In this document: in pieces, positions 1-8,690 of the stretch
Position numbering within the stretch: position 1 is the first letter of the stretch
Layout of the letters: every line of letters starts with the position of its first letter
NCBI GenBank assembly: GCA_038106145.1
Contig: JAYODD010000011.1
Span: forward strand, 1-64,000
DNA from: JBFJKD01 sp038106145
GTDB lineage: Bacteria > Pseudomonadota > Gammaproteobacteria > Pseudomonadales > Porticoccaceae
Length of the DNA: 64,000 nucleotides
Direction of reading: 5' to 3'
Program-made: the position numbers and the translations under genes
The notes under the pieces: generated by a model
What the model was told of the DNA's origin: nothing
Databases searched by the model: none
What the model saw: the letters and a program-made list of their open reading frames with translations, nothing else

Positions 1-163
1 AAGTGAAAATAGGAGTTTTTTTTCGTTTATTTTGCAAGAAAATGGTTATAAATCACTATTTACTATAGACAATTGTTTAAATTTAAATAAAATTCGGCCT
101 GATCCACCCATAAAATTTTAGTTTTTGGATCAAGGTGTTCCTCACTAATAAAGGAGAACGGCA

Positions 164-919
164 ATGGCGCGAACTGCAAAGAAAACGACCGTCGCAAAAA
201 CGGCTCCCCAAAAAGCTGCGAAAAAAACTGTCCGCAAGAAAGCGAAAGCGGCTCCAAAAGATAAGGCGCAAGCCGCTTTGAAAGCGATAGAGAAGAAGGT
301 GGCTGCCCAGGCCAAAAAAGTTGCTGCGGCAAAACTCAAGCTAACCCAGGCGCAATCCCGCGCCGCAGCCAAGAGCACCAAAGCCTCCAAGGCGGCGGTG
401 AAGAAGGCTAAAACCGCGGCCACCAGTGCCAACAAAGCGATGACTCAGTTGCGAGCTAAAGTGCGTACCGCGAAGGCGGATGCACGGGCGGCAGCAGCGT
501 TGAATCGGGTAAAAGTGGCTGAAGCCAAAGCCAAAGCCAAGTTGGAAAAATCCAGCAAAGCGATGGCGAAGAAGGCGCAGTCAGACTTGAAGGCGGCACT
601 CAAGAAGTTTGAAGCCCGTTGGAAGAAAAAGCGCGCAGCGGCCGATGCCAAAAAGCTTAAAGCTAGCGAACGCAAGGCTGCCTCCCGTTTGAAAGCGGCC
701 CAGAAGAAGGCTGCGAGTAAGGCTAAGGCTGCTGTTGCCAAGGCAGCAAAAAAGGCCGCACCGAAAAAAACGACCAAAGCTCGTAAAGCCAAGGCAGCTG
801 TTGCTAAACCCGCAGTCAAGGCAGCAAAAAAAGCTGCCGCTAAACGCGGTCGCCCCGCCAAGGCCAAAACCGCGGCGAAAAAGCCAGCTGCCCGGCGTGG
901 TGCTCGCAAGAAACAGTAA
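164..919 (+). CDS. Histone H1-like / AlgP-like Ala-Lys-rich DNA-binding protein
   Basis: A 251-residue protein made mostly of Ala and Lys, with AKKA/KKAA-type runs along its whole length. The middle (about 85-190) has a helical, heptad-like A-K-E pattern, and the C-terminus is a basic tail with an RGRPAK AT-hook-like motif near residue 230. Similar proteins (AlgP/AlgR3 in Pseudomonas, bacterial H1-like proteins) bind DNA without sequence specificity and act in the nucleoid. The start is supported by AAAGGAG about 7 nt upstream. The preceding 163 bases are AT-rich and probably hold the promoter. A strong hairpin terminator follows, so it is likely monocistronic. The low-complexity sequence makes homology naming weak; the DNA-binding role is inferred from composition. 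Confidence 0.7.
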   Translation: MARTAKKTTVAKTAPQKAAKKTVRKKAKAAPKDKAQAALKAIEKKVAAQAKKVAAAKLKLTQAQSRAAAKSTKASKAAVKKAKTAATSANKAMTQLRAKVRTAKADARAAAALNRVKVAEAKAKAKLEKSSKAMAKKAQSDLKAALKKFEARWKKKRAAADAKKLKASERKAASRLKAAQKKAASKAKAAVAKAAKKAAPKKTTKARKAKAAVAKPAVKAAKKAAAKRGRPAKAKTAAKKPAARRGARKKQ

Positions 920-977
920 TCTTTGGGTTGAGCCATCTGTGCCCAAAGCTTTCTTCGTAGCAATGCGCAAATAGGTT

Positions 978-1010
978 AAAATCCCCTGCCTTACAGCAGG
1001 GGATTTTTTT
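978..1010 (+). terminator. Rho-independent terminator after the histone-like gene
   Basis: A perfect 12-bp stem (978-989 with 996-1007) closes a 6-nt loop and runs directly into a run of T residues (1004-1010). It separates the histone-like gene from the tsaB cluster, whose first codon lies only about 20 bases further on. Confidence 0.9.
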
Positions 1011-1033
1011 ATGCCTGAAGTTTGGGCGGCGCC

Positions 1034-1744
1034 GTGACGCGTATTCTGGCTCTCGATACATCGGTACAAACCTGTTCCGTTGCGTTACATGACAACGGAT
1101 CCGTGCTCGCCCGCAGCCAGCAACTGGCGAAAGGGCATAGTCGACTGATTTTACCCATGATAGACGAACTGCTGGCGGAGGCAGGGTTGTCCCTTGGCCA
1201 ACTGGATGCCCTGGCGCTTACCATTGGGCCAGGCTCGTTTACTGGCCTGCGCATCGGTATCAGCGTGGTGCAGGGTCTCGCTTTCGGCGCGGATATTCCG
1301 GTGGTGCCACTATCAACTCTACGGACCCTGGCTGCGGGCGCCATCAGGCGTTACGGAGTGCAACCACAGGGCACAATTTTACCGGCTTTCGACGCGCGCA
1401 TGGGGGAAATCTACTGGGGGCTGTATCAGAATATCGACGGCAAACCCGTTGTCTGTCATGAGGATGCAGTCAATGCTCCAGAGGCGGTTGGCCGCCCCCA
1501 GAACGGTGTCTCCGATGGTGTGGTTTCCCTTGGCGTGGGCGATGGTTGGCGCTACGCTTCGGCCTTTCCGGTTAAGGCGCTGACCACGGACATAGAATGT
1601 CAACCCGCGGCACAGGATCTGGTAATACTTGCGCTGGATGCCTATGCCGAGGGTGCAGCAAAATCGGTGGAACAGCTCGCACCAGTGTATTTGCGGGATA
1701 CCGTTAGCTGGCAAAAGCGCACCTATTTGCGGCCCCAGGGCTGA
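1034..1744 (+). CDS. tsaB: tRNA threonylcarbamoyladenosine biosynthesis protein TsaB
   Basis: TsaB partners TsaD and TsaE in making the t6A37 modification of ANN-decoding tRNAs in the cytoplasm. The N-terminus ILALDTS and the segment GPGSFTGLRIGIS (about residues 67-79) are hallmarks of the family's ASKHA fold. At 236 residues it has the usual length. I prefer the GTG at 1034, with a GGGCGG just upstream, because family members begin right before ILALDTS; an in-frame TTG at 1022 would add four residues. It leads a tight run with uppP (12-nt gap) and the oxidoreductase gene, so the three are probably co-transcribed. Confidence 0.92.
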   Translation: MTRILALDTSVQTCSVALHDNGSVLARSQQLAKGHSRLILPMIDELLAEAGLSLGQLDALALTIGPGSFTGLRIGISVVQGLAFGADIPVVPLSTLRTLAAGAIRRYGVQPQGTILPAFDARMGEIYWGLYQNIDGKPVVCHEDAVNAPEAVGRPQNGVSDGVVSLGVGDGWRYASAFPVKALTTDIECQPAAQDLVILALDAYAEGAAKSVEQLAPVYLRDTVSWQKRTYLRPQG

Positions 1745-1756
1745 GGGAGTGTCGTG

Positions 1757-2560
1757 ATGGAGTGGCTACAACTCGCGGCGCTGGCAATCATGCAGGGACT
1801 CACCGAATTCTTACCCATCTCCAGTTCCGCACACCTGATTTTACCGTCCGAGCTATTAGGTTGGCCCGACCAGGGATTGGCGTTTGATGTGGCGGTCCAC
1901 GTGGGGTCACTGACCGCAGTTATCCTGTATTTTCGCCGTGATTTGCGGGACCTGGTTGGCGCCTGGCTGCGGCAGGTGGGTGGTGGTGCCGCGACCGCAG
2001 AGAGTCGCCTGGCCTGGTTCCTGGCGGCGGCAACGGTGCCGGTTGGATTGGTGGGTCTGTTGTTCGACGGGTTTATTGAAACCCACTTGCGCTCTGTAGC
2101 GGTGATAGCCGGCACTACGATTATATTCGGCATTTTGCTCGGCTGGGCGGACAAAAAAGGTGGCCGCACCGGCACTATGGCGTCGCTTACCCTTGGCGCC
2201 GCGCTGCTGGTGGGGTTGGCTCAGGCGTTAGCATTAATTCCCGGCACATCCCGTTCCGGCATTACCATGACGGCGGGTTTGGCTCTCGGTCTCGACCGCC
2301 AGAGCGCAGCGCGATTTTCCTTCCTGCTGGCGATTCCGGTCATTATTCTCAGCGGTGGATATAAAGCGCTGCAGTTGACCGCGGACCACGCCGCGCCCTG
2401 GGGCGACCTGTTTCTCGGTGCTGTGCTGTCGGCGCTTACCGCCTGGTGCTGTATTCGATTTTTTTTGGCAATCATTGATCGCATCGGCATGATGCCTTTT
2501 GTCTGGTATCGTCTGCTGTTGGGAACGTTTCTCCTGGTATTTTTAGCCAATGGTGGGTAG
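1757..2560 (+). CDS. uppP: Undecaprenyl-diphosphatase UppP (BacA)
   Basis: An integral membrane phosphatase that converts undecaprenyl diphosphate to the monophosphate, recycling the lipid carrier for peptidoglycan and O-antigen; loss raises bacitracin sensitivity. Both signature motifs are present: QGLTEFLPISSSAH at residues 13-26, which carries the catalytic glutamates, and PGTSRSG at 162-168. Several hydrophobic segments give the polytopic pattern expected for 267 residues. A GTG at 1754 is directly adjacent; the ATG at 1757 has the better spacing from GGGAG (1745-1749). It sits between tsaB and the oxidoreductase with gaps of 12 and 3 nt. Confidence 0.95.
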   Translation: MEWLQLAALAIMQGLTEFLPISSSAHLILPSELLGWPDQGLAFDVAVHVGSLTAVILYFRRDLRDLVGAWLRQVGGGAATAESRLAWFLAAATVPVGLVGLLFDGFIETHLRSVAVIAGTTIIFGILLGWADKKGGRTGTMASLTLGAALLVGLAQALALIPGTSRSGITMTAGLALGLDRQSAARFSFLLAIPVIILSGGYKALQLTADHAAPWGDLFLGAVLSALTAWCCIRFFLAIIDRIGMMPFVWYRLLLGTFLLVFLANGG

Positions 2561-2563
2561 CAG

Positions 2564-3457
2564 ATGGTCATAACGGATGTCGCGTTTCTGGGCCTTGGGG
2601 TCATGGGGTATCCGATGGCGGGCCATTTGCGCAGAGCGGGCCTGAACGTGACGGTTTACAACCGCACGGCCAGTAAAGCAGCCCAGTGGAGCAAAACCTA
2701 CGCCGGAAAAAGCGGCGCGACGCCAGCGCTGGCCGTGCAGGGGGCGCAGGTGGTTTTCGCCTGCGTTGGTCGCGACGATGACGTGCGCGAAATTACCCTG
2801 GGCCCTCAGGGCGCTTTTGCGGCAATGGAAAAGGACGCCGTATTTATCGACCACACCACCACATCAGCAGCACTGGCCCGGGAACTGTCGGTACAGGCGC
2901 GCGCGGCCCAGCTCCACTTTATCGACGCGCCAGTATCCGGAGGCGAACAGGGTGCTGTTAAGGGGGCGCTCACGGTCATGTGCGGTGGCGACCCCGCCAT
3001 TTTTAATCGCGTGCAGGCGGTGGTGGCGCACTTTGCCAAAGCGGTGACATTATTGGGGCCGGTGGGCAGCGGCCAGTTATGCAAGATGGTGAATCAGATC
3101 TGTATCGGCGGGCTGGTGCAGGCACTGGCGGAAGGCTTACATTTTGCACGGCAGGCGGGGCTCGACGCACAGCAGGTGATCGACGTGATTTCCCAGGGCG
3201 CGGCGCAGTCATGGCAAATGGACAACCGCCACAAAACCATGTTGGCCGGACAGTACGATCATGGATTTGCCGTGGACTGGATGCGCAAGGATCTGGGGAT
3301 TGTTCTCGACGAAGCCCGTCGCAACGGCGCGCAGATACCGGTGACCGCCCTTGTGGATCAATTTTACGCGGATATTCAGGCGAGCGGTGGCGGTCGCTGG
3401 GACACCTCGAGTTTGCTCACGCGCTTACAGCAAGCTTCTCCGACAAATGAAAAGTAA
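2564..3457 (+). CDS. 3-hydroxyisobutyrate dehydrogenase-family oxidoreductase
   Basis: An NAD(P)-dependent beta-hydroxyacid dehydrogenase of 297 residues. A Rossmann motif GLGVMG (10-15) opens the protein, the substrate-loop signature DAPVSGG follows at 121-127, and the catalytic lysine is K174 in GQLCKMVNQ. The family covers 3-hydroxyisobutyrate, tartronate semialdehyde, glyoxylate and succinic semialdehyde reductases; the sequence alone does not fix the substrate. It starts 3 nt after uppP and is followed 18 nt later by an M18 aminopeptidase, so it looks like part of a housekeeping operon rather than a valine-degradation cluster. Confidence 0.85.
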   Translation: MVITDVAFLGLGVMGYPMAGHLRRAGLNVTVYNRTASKAAQWSKTYAGKSGATPALAVQGAQVVFACVGRDDDVREITLGPQGAFAAMEKDAVFIDHTTTSAALARELSVQARAAQLHFIDAPVSGGEQGAVKGALTVMCGGDPAIFNRVQAVVAHFAKAVTLLGPVGSGQLCKMVNQICIGGLVQALAEGLHFARQAGLDAQQVIDVISQGAAQSWQMDNRHKTMLAGQYDHGFAVDWMRKDLGIVLDEARRNGAQIPVTALVDQFYADIQASGGGRWDTSSLLTRLQQASPTNEK

Positions 3458-3475
3458 GGTTTGACCGAGGTAATT

Positions 3476-4786
3476 ATGGAGCAGGCGGAATTTAATCGCG
3501 GTTTGCTGGCGTTTATCAGTGCGTCCCCGACGCCCTTTCACGCCGTCGCCAATGCCGCCGAGCTGTTGCGCGCGGCGGGTTTTCACCAGGTCGATAACGG
3601 CTGTGCTGAATTGCTAGAAGCGGGTCAGCGTTACTTCACCACCCACAATGGTTCCTCCATTGTCGCCTGGGTAATGGGCAGAACCGCACCGGCGCAATCC
3701 GGTATACGTATGGTGGGCGCGCACACAGACAGTCCCTGTTTGATGATCAAGCCGCAACCGGAACTGACTACCGCCGGTTATTTCCAGGTGGGCATAGAGG
3801 TTTATGGGGGTGTGCTGCTCAACCCTTGGTTCGACCGCGACCTGTCTATCGCAGGACGCGTGGTGTATCGGGATGTGGGTAGCGGACAACTGCACCAGCG
3901 GTTGATCGACTTCAAAAAACCGGTGGCAGTGATTCCCAGTCTGGCCATTCATCTCGATCGCGACGCCAACACCGCGAGGACCGTCAACCCGCAACTCAAT
4001 TTACCACCGCTCCTGTTTCCGCTGCTCGAAGGGCGCTACAAAACCTTCCGGGAATTGCTGGTTGGCGAACATTTTTCCGATATCGGCGTTAAAGGCGTGG
4101 AAGTTATCGACTACGAACTCAGTCTGTACGACACCCAGCCACCGGCTCTGGTGGGTTTGCACGACGACTTTATCGCGTCCGCGCGGCTCGACAACCTGCT
4201 CAGTTGTTACACCGGCTTGCGGGCCATATTAAACGCTGACGACAGTGTCACCAGTTTGTTGGTATGTAGCGATCACGAGGAAGTTGGCAGTGGTACCGCC
4301 AGTGGTGCGCGGGGGCCGTTACTGCAATCGGTGCTGAACGGCATGATATCCGAGCCGTCGCAGCGCGCCACCGCGATTGCCCGTTCGCTGATGATCTCCG
4401 CCGACAATGCCCACGGGGTACACCCCAATTACATCGACAAGCACGATGTAAACCACGGCCCCATTCTCAATCGCGGTCCGGTGATCAAGGTCAACAGCAG
4501 CCAGCGCTATGCCACCAACAGCCTTACCTCGTCGTTGTTTCGGCAGTGGTGCGCGCAGGAGAACGTTCCCGTGCAATCCTTTGTCACCCGCGCCGATATG
4601 GGGTGCGGCAGCACCATCGGCCCGATCACCGCCGCTGAAATTGGCGTGCCAACCCTCGACGTCGGCGTGCCGACTTTTGCCATGCACTCCATCCGCGAAC
4701 TGGCGGGCTCGGACGATGGCTTTGGTCTGTTCAAAGTGCTGCGCGCGTTTTATCGCCATCGCGGGGCACTCACCATTCCGGCCTGA
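3476..4786 (+). CDS. apeB: M18 family aminopeptidase (ApeB-like)
   Basis: A cytosolic dinuclear-zinc aminopeptidase of 436 residues. The metal ligands are visible: HTDSP (H83, D85), the RLDN motif (D239), SDHEEVGSG with the catalytic and metal glutamates near 268-269, and a late conserved ADMGCGSTIGP segment followed by a MHSIRE His ligand. M18 enzymes release N-terminal residues, often acidic or neutral, during peptide turnover. I start at the ATG at 3476 behind GAGG rather than the TTG at 3461. It follows the oxidoreductase by 18 nt and is convergent with the SDR gene downstream. Confidence 0.92.
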   Translation: MEQAEFNRGLLAFISASPTPFHAVANAAELLRAAGFHQVDNGCAELLEAGQRYFTTHNGSSIVAWVMGRTAPAQSGIRMVGAHTDSPCLMIKPQPELTTAGYFQVGIEVYGGVLLNPWFDRDLSIAGRVVYRDVGSGQLHQRLIDFKKPVAVIPSLAIHLDRDANTARTVNPQLNLPPLLFPLLEGRYKTFRELLVGEHFSDIGVKGVEVIDYELSLYDTQPPALVGLHDDFIASARLDNLLSCYTGLRAILNADDSVTSLLVCSDHEEVGSGTASGARGPLLQSVLNGMISEPSQRATAIARSLMISADNAHGVHPNYIDKHDVNHGPILNRGPVIKVNSSQRYATNSLTSSLFRQWCAQENVPVQSFVTRADMGCGSTIGPITAAEIGVPTLDVGVPTFAMHSIRELAGSDDGFGLFKVLRAFYRHRGALTIPA

Positions 4787-4838
4787 TCGCATCGCGGTGG
4801 TATCGAACGGGTCGAAAATCCCGGCCTGGTGAACCCCG

Positions 4839-5591
4839 TTATTGGGCGCCCAGCCCTCCGTCCACCACGAATTCCGCGCCGGTAACAAAAGCGGCTTCGT
4901 CCGAACACAAAAACAGCGACATCGAGGCAATATCGATCGGTCGGCCAATCCTGCCCATGGGAGTGTGTTCGATCAACCCCGCGAGCTGTTCGTCTGGCAA
5001 TGACGCCAACAGCAGCGGAGTTTTAATAATGCCGGGGTGAACCGAATTAACCCGCACACCTTGGCGTGCGTATTCCAGTGCGGCGGATTTACTCAGTAAG
5101 CGTACAGCCCCCTTGGCCCCGTGATAGGCAATCATCGCCGGAGAGCCGACAATGCCATACAGGGAGGAGATATTCACGATGGCGCCGTTGCCAGATTTGC
5201 GCAGTTCAGGCATCACATATTTCATGCCCAGCCACACACCGGTTTGGCAAATGGCAACGACGCGATTGAATGTTTCGAGTGTTTCACCCTCGACGCCTTC
5301 CATGCTGGCGACTCCGGCATTGTTCACCAGGGTGGTGATAGCGCCGTAGTATTTAACGGTGGTTTGCACCAGCGCCGCCCATTCGGTCTCGCTGGTGACA
5401 TCGTGGCGCACAAATATCGCATCGCCACCTTGCGCGTGAATGGCCGGGACCACCTGCGCACCGAGCTCCTTCTGAATATCGCTGATGACGACTTTTGCAC
5501 CCTGTTGCGCAAATAAATGAGCGTGTGCCTCGCCAATCCCGCTGGCGCCACCGGTGATAATGGCTACTTTGTCTGCGAGTCTGTTCCCCAT
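4839..5591 (-). CDS. SDR family NAD(P)-dependent oxidoreductase
   Basis: A classical short-chain dehydrogenase of 250 residues. The cofactor motif TGGASGIG lies at 13-20, NNAG at 90-93, the catalytic serine in NISS near 142, and the YxxxK pair at Y156/K160. Asp at about 38 after the second strand (VVISD) suggests NAD preference. The sequence resembles the 3-alpha/7-alpha-hydroxysteroid and cyclohexanol dehydrogenase-like branch, but substrate calls within SDRs are unreliable. It ends 52 nt from the M18 gene on the opposite strand, and its upstream side opens into a gene-poor stretch, so it is probably transcribed alone. Confidence 0.88.
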   Translation of the reverse strand: MGNRLADKVAIITGGASGIGEAHAHLFAQQGAKVVISDIQKELGAQVVPAIHAQGGDAIFVRHDVTSETEWAALVQTTVKYYGAITTLVNNAGVASMEGVEGETLETFNRVVAICQTGVWLGMKYVMPELRKSGNGAIVNISSLYGIVGSPAMIAYHGAKGAVRLLSKSAALEYARQGVRVNSVHPGIIKTPLLLASLPDEQLAGLIEHTPMGRIGRPIDIASMSLFLCSDEAAFVTGAEFVVDGGLGAQ

Positions 5592-5985
5592 GCGATATAT
5601 CCTCTTATAGTTTTAGTGAACTGGGTGGAGCTGGTAGGGTTGGCAGTAATTCTGTGAACTTTCGGGCAAAACAACAAGCGGGCGCAATCGAATATGCGGG
5701 CGTCTGAGTCTGACGTCTGGCAAAATAATTCGCACAGTCCCATAACAAGTCCATATAAGCGCGAAATCGCTACATAACTGAGTACGCGCGTCTTATTCCG
5801 AAAGCGGTTGCTGGCCTATTGAATTTTTCTTTGCAATCAGCGTATTGTGGCGCCAATAATTAAGCAGTCAGGGAATGATATGTCGCGCCAGCGCGTTTAT
5901 GTCCAAATACGGTTACGTCATGCACACTAGCACGCGTTGCGGATAGCTTTCGGACGTGGCTCTCGATAATAGTTAGCGGTCAAAT
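5592..5985. other. Intergenic stretch with no recognised gene
   Basis: About 390 bases between the divergent SDR gene and the disrupted accessory gene. It must carry the SDR promoter. It is less GC-rich than its surroundings, with several short dyads but no convincing reading frame, tRNA or terminator. I see no definable functional element. Confidence 0.5.
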
Positions 5986-6573
5986 ATGTTTAGTCATAAC
6001 GACTTAATCTATCGCATCATTCCATATCGGCTACGGGCCGTAGATGCAGCAAATTCGGCCGCCCGGCTTCGATGCTCCTGGGATACGCCAAAGGCCATGA
6101 AGATTTACTTCGATGAAAGGCTCGAGATAACGGCCAACTCGAATGCATACACAAATCCTGTTCTGGAATCAGGCCTCATTCATTGTCGTGCACTATTGGA
6201 CTTTCTTGGCCTGAAAGCAGACCCTGTAGATTCAACAAAACTCATCTGCCGAGATCCTAAAAAGAGCAAGAAAGACGATGGTAGGTATTGAGTACTTTTC
6301 CAATTCAAACGGTCCATTGCCACTGGTCACGCCACAAAAGGCAGTAACCCGGTATCAAGGGCCGCAGTCCGAAGCAGAAGCAGCACTTGCAGGCGTTCTG
6401 CATACGGCAAACAAAGGGCTCCGCATATCACCTCAGGTTTGGCTTTATCCGCAACTGACATTTCCCACCTTGAGATAGCGAGTCGTGGTGTTCGGGCGCT
6501 CGTTGTGAGCCACTTTTACATCCCGCTCGGGCTATTGCCCCCTCATCCTGGCGTTACGGAGGTCATTCCGTGA
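5986..6573 (+). pseudogene. Conserved hypothetical gene broken by two compensating frameshifts
   Basis: Three adjoining reading frames make one continuous protein-like sequence. Frame 1 runs from the ATG at 5986 to about 6280 and includes NPVLESGLIHCRALLDFLGL. The next frame (about 6278-6420) carries VGIEYFSNSNGPLPLV and a SEAEAALAGVLHTANKGL stretch. The original frame then resumes, with HLEIASRGVRALVVSHFY, to a TGA at 6571-6573. From start to final stop is exactly 196 codons, so one indel near 6258-6290 is offset by another near 6415-6425. An intact product of about 195 residues would be a soluble, unassigned protein. The region is AT-richer than its neighbours, which suggests transfer. Real decay or sequencing error at short homopolymers are both possible. 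Confidence 0.7.
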
Positions 6574-6594
6574 CCACTAATACGGGCTCGGGAG

Positions 6595-6633
6595 GGAGGG
6601 GCAAAAAGCGGCACGTACCTGTCGCGCCCCTCC
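6595..6633. repeat. Two-part inverted repeat with an A5 bulge
   Basis: An 8-bp outer stem (GGAGGGGC 6595-6602 with GCCCCTCC 6626-6633) and a 6-bp inner stem (6608-6613 with 6620-6625, one G-U pair) close a 6-nt loop, with five unpaired A residues on one side. No T-run follows, so it is not a standard terminator. It lies between the broken accessory gene and the alcohol dehydrogenase gene. It could be an RNA structure in the dehydrogenase leader or a boundary remnant. Confidence 0.55.
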
Positions 6634-6783
6634 GGAAATTTACCCGCGATAGACGTCGGCCGGGGAGTGTATTATTTTGCGCGGGAGCCACAGGAGCGAG
6701 ATGCTTTAGCGATACACTTCAGGCGTATGCTTTAAGCAACGGCGAGTTGCTAATTTAACTGACAACAACAAGGAAACTATCCA

Positions 6784-7887
6784 ATGTCCAGTCGAGCCAG
6801 TAAACGAGCGGTGTTGGTCGAGCCCCATAAGCCCGTGGAAATTTGGGAACACGAGGTGCCGCCGCCCCAGGCGCGGGAGGTGGTGGTGCGGGTGCAGATG
6901 AGTGGCGTGTGTGGCACCGACGTACATTTCTGGCGTGGCGAGGTCGATCTGCCGGGAGCGATGGTGCTGGGGCATGAAGGCATTGGCACTATCGAGGAAC
7001 TGGGGGAGGGCGTCACCACCGATTATGCCGGCGCGCCGCTGGCCGTGGGCGACCGGGTGTACTGGGTGCCGTTGCACCCCTGTAATCACTGCCACGCGTG
7101 CACGGTAACCAAGGATTTTTCCCTGTGCGACAGCGCCATGAGCGATCTGTTTCGCGACGCCACGACGCCGCCTTCCGCCTGTTACAGCGAGTTTGCCTGG
7201 CTGCCCGCGGGAATGCCGTTTTATCGTATTCCAGACGATACGCCGTCGGAGGCGGTGATTGCCTTTGGCTGCGCCATGCCGACCATGCTGCAGGGGCTAG
7301 AACGGCTGGGCGGGATTAGCGTCAACCAGACGGTGGTGGTCCAGGGCTGCGGCCCGGTGGGCCTGGCCGCAACATTGCTGGCGAAAGTGTCTGGCGCACG
7401 GGAAATCATAGTGATCGGTGCGCCACAACACCGGCTGGAGATGGCCCGCCGCCTGGGCGCAACCGCAACGATCAATATGGCGGATGTTAAGGACGAAAAC
7501 GAGCGGGCGCAGAGAGTCCGTGATCTCACTGGCGGGTCAGGCGCGGAGGTGGTGATCGAAGCGGCGGGGGTGGTGAATGCATTCGCCGAGGGGATAAAAC
7601 TGGTGGCCAGGAATGGCCGCTACCTGATTGTGGGGTTGTGGTCCGCGCCGGGAACGGTTGCCGTGGAGCCGCGCTATATTAATAACAATAATATTCGCAT
7701 TATCGGCACCGCGCTGTTCCAGTCGCCCCATATTTACGGCGCGATTCAGGTGGCGCAGCGCCATCACCAGCAATTTCCGATGGCGGCGGCGGTGACCCAT
7801 CGCTTCGCGCTGGGGAAAACCCAGCAGGCGCTGGAGGCGGTGGCTCGCATGGATACGGTCAAGGCGGTGATTGTTCCCGATGGCTAA
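6784..7887 (+). CDS. Zinc-dependent alcohol dehydrogenase family protein
   Basis: A medium-chain dehydrogenase of 367 residues. Catalytic zinc ligands are C43 (GVCGTD) and H64-E65 (GHE). A structural zinc cluster is formed by C100, C103, C106 and C115. A Rossmann GxGxxG (GCGPVG) follows near residue 190. The pattern fits the threonine dehydrogenase / sorbitol dehydrogenase-like group, and the substrate cannot be named. The start has AAGGAAA about 7 nt upstream. It stands alone on the plus strand, upstream of the convergent queD. Confidence 0.85.
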   Translation: MSSRASKRAVLVEPHKPVEIWEHEVPPPQAREVVVRVQMSGVCGTDVHFWRGEVDLPGAMVLGHEGIGTIEELGEGVTTDYAGAPLAVGDRVYWVPLHPCNHCHACTVTKDFSLCDSAMSDLFRDATTPPSACYSEFAWLPAGMPFYRIPDDTPSEAVIAFGCAMPTMLQGLERLGGISVNQTVVVQGCGPVGLAATLLAKVSGAREIIVIGAPQHRLEMARRLGATATINMADVKDENERAQRVRDLTGGSGAEVVIEAAGVVNAFAEGIKLVARNGRYLIVGLWSAPGTVAVEPRYINNNNIRIIGTALFQSPHIYGAIQVAQRHHQQFPMAAAVTHRFALGKTQQALEAVARMDTVKAVIVPDG

Positions 7888-7959
7888 CTGATTGAGGGGA
7901 ATACCCGTCGACGGTCGTCAACCGCTTGCCCGCGGCGCATTAGAATGGCTCATGGGTTA

Positions 7960-8316
7960 TTAGTCGCCGCGGTAGATGCAACCGCTGGTGCAAGTTTCCC
8001 GTACGGCGATCCGGCTGAGACCGGGCACTGATGGTTGCATACGCTGCCAGATCCACCGCGCCAGGTTTTCGCTGGTGGGGTTTTCCAGGCCGGGGATGTC
8101 GTTGAGGTAGCGGTGGTCCAGCAAGTCGAATACAGGTTTGGAGGCCTCGCCAATGGTGGCGAAATCCATGACCCAGCCGCTCTCCGCGCCCACTGGTCCC
8201 TCGACATAGACCGAGATTTCATAGGAGTGGCCGTGCAGTCGCGCGCACTTATGGTCTGCCGGGACGTTGGGCAGGCGGTGGGCGGCCTCGAAGGTGAAAG
8301 ACTTGTAAATTTCCAT
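7960..8316 (-). CDS. queD: 6-carboxy-5,6,7,8-tetrahydropterin synthase QueD
   Basis: QueD converts 7,8-dihydroneopterin triphosphate to 6-carboxytetrahydropterin, the second step of queuosine synthesis. The 118-residue product has the zinc histidines H13 (AAHR), H28 and H30 (LHGH) and the catalytic Cys C24 in CARLHGH, and ends with the conserved RETCTSGC segment. The start is the ATG at 8316, where family members begin (MEIYKSF); the open frame extends further upstream but matches nothing there. No other queuosine genes are visible nearby. Confidence 0.92.
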   Translation of the reverse strand: MEIYKSFTFEAAHRLPNVPADHKCARLHGHSYEISVYVEGPVGAESGWVMDFATIGEASKPVFDLLDHRYLNDIPGLENPTSENLARWIWQRMQPSVPGLSRIAVRETCTSGCIYRGD

Positions 8317-8402
8317 GATCCTACTGATGCAGTAGCCGGTTTTATGGGGTGCCCATGGTAATCGGCGGAACCCGCAAAGTATAGTCCGGGCGGGCAAACC
8401 GT

Positions 8403-8430
8403 TTGACAGCCCAAGAGATTTCGGTAGAAT
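8403..8430 (+). promoter_or_regulatory. Sigma70 promoter for the tRNA-Val/tRNA-Asp operon
   Basis: A perfect -35 TTGACA (8403-8408) and a -10 TAGAAT (8425-8430) are 16 nt apart and are followed by a GC-rich discriminator (GCGCG). Transcription would start near 8437, about 85 nt before tRNA-Val. A GC-rich discriminator is typical of stable-RNA promoters under stringent control. The early leader contains an imperfect inverted repeat (about 8438-8491). Confidence 0.8.
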
Positions 8431-8520
8431 GCGCGTCTCGCTTTTTGGCGGCCTGAGTGTGGTGCCAAGCAGGGCCAAAAGCGCGAGGTTTGTTATAACT
8501 CAGTGCGAATGATAACCGAT

Positions 8521-8596
8521 GGGTGGTTAGCTCAGTTGGTAGAGCGACGGCCTTACAAGCCGTAGGTCACAGGTTCGACCCCTGTACCACCCACCA
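8521..8596 (+). tRNA. tRNA-Val (anticodon UAC)
   Basis: A 76-nt cloverleaf: acceptor GGGTGGT pairs with ACCACCC, a 5-bp anticodon stem (8547-8551 with 8559-8563) presents TAC at 8554-8556, the T-loop is GGTTCGACC, and the 3' CCA is encoded at 8594-8596. It reads Val GUA/GUG codons. It is followed 94 nt later by tRNA-Asp and shares its promoter. Confidence 0.97.
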
Positions 8597-8690
8597 TCCC
8601 GTGACGGGCGAGAATGCCGCTGCGGGAGCGCAACGAGTTTGTGACGACGCAGGCAGTACAGAGTCAGTTTATATATTTCAGCGCAGTAAC

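Noticed and set aside
5740..6580. Integron attC-like ends around the broken accessory gene
   Set aside because: CATAAC- and GTTAC-like strings are present, but they do not match the RYYYAAC/GTTRRRY core sites and no long imperfect attC fold is seen.
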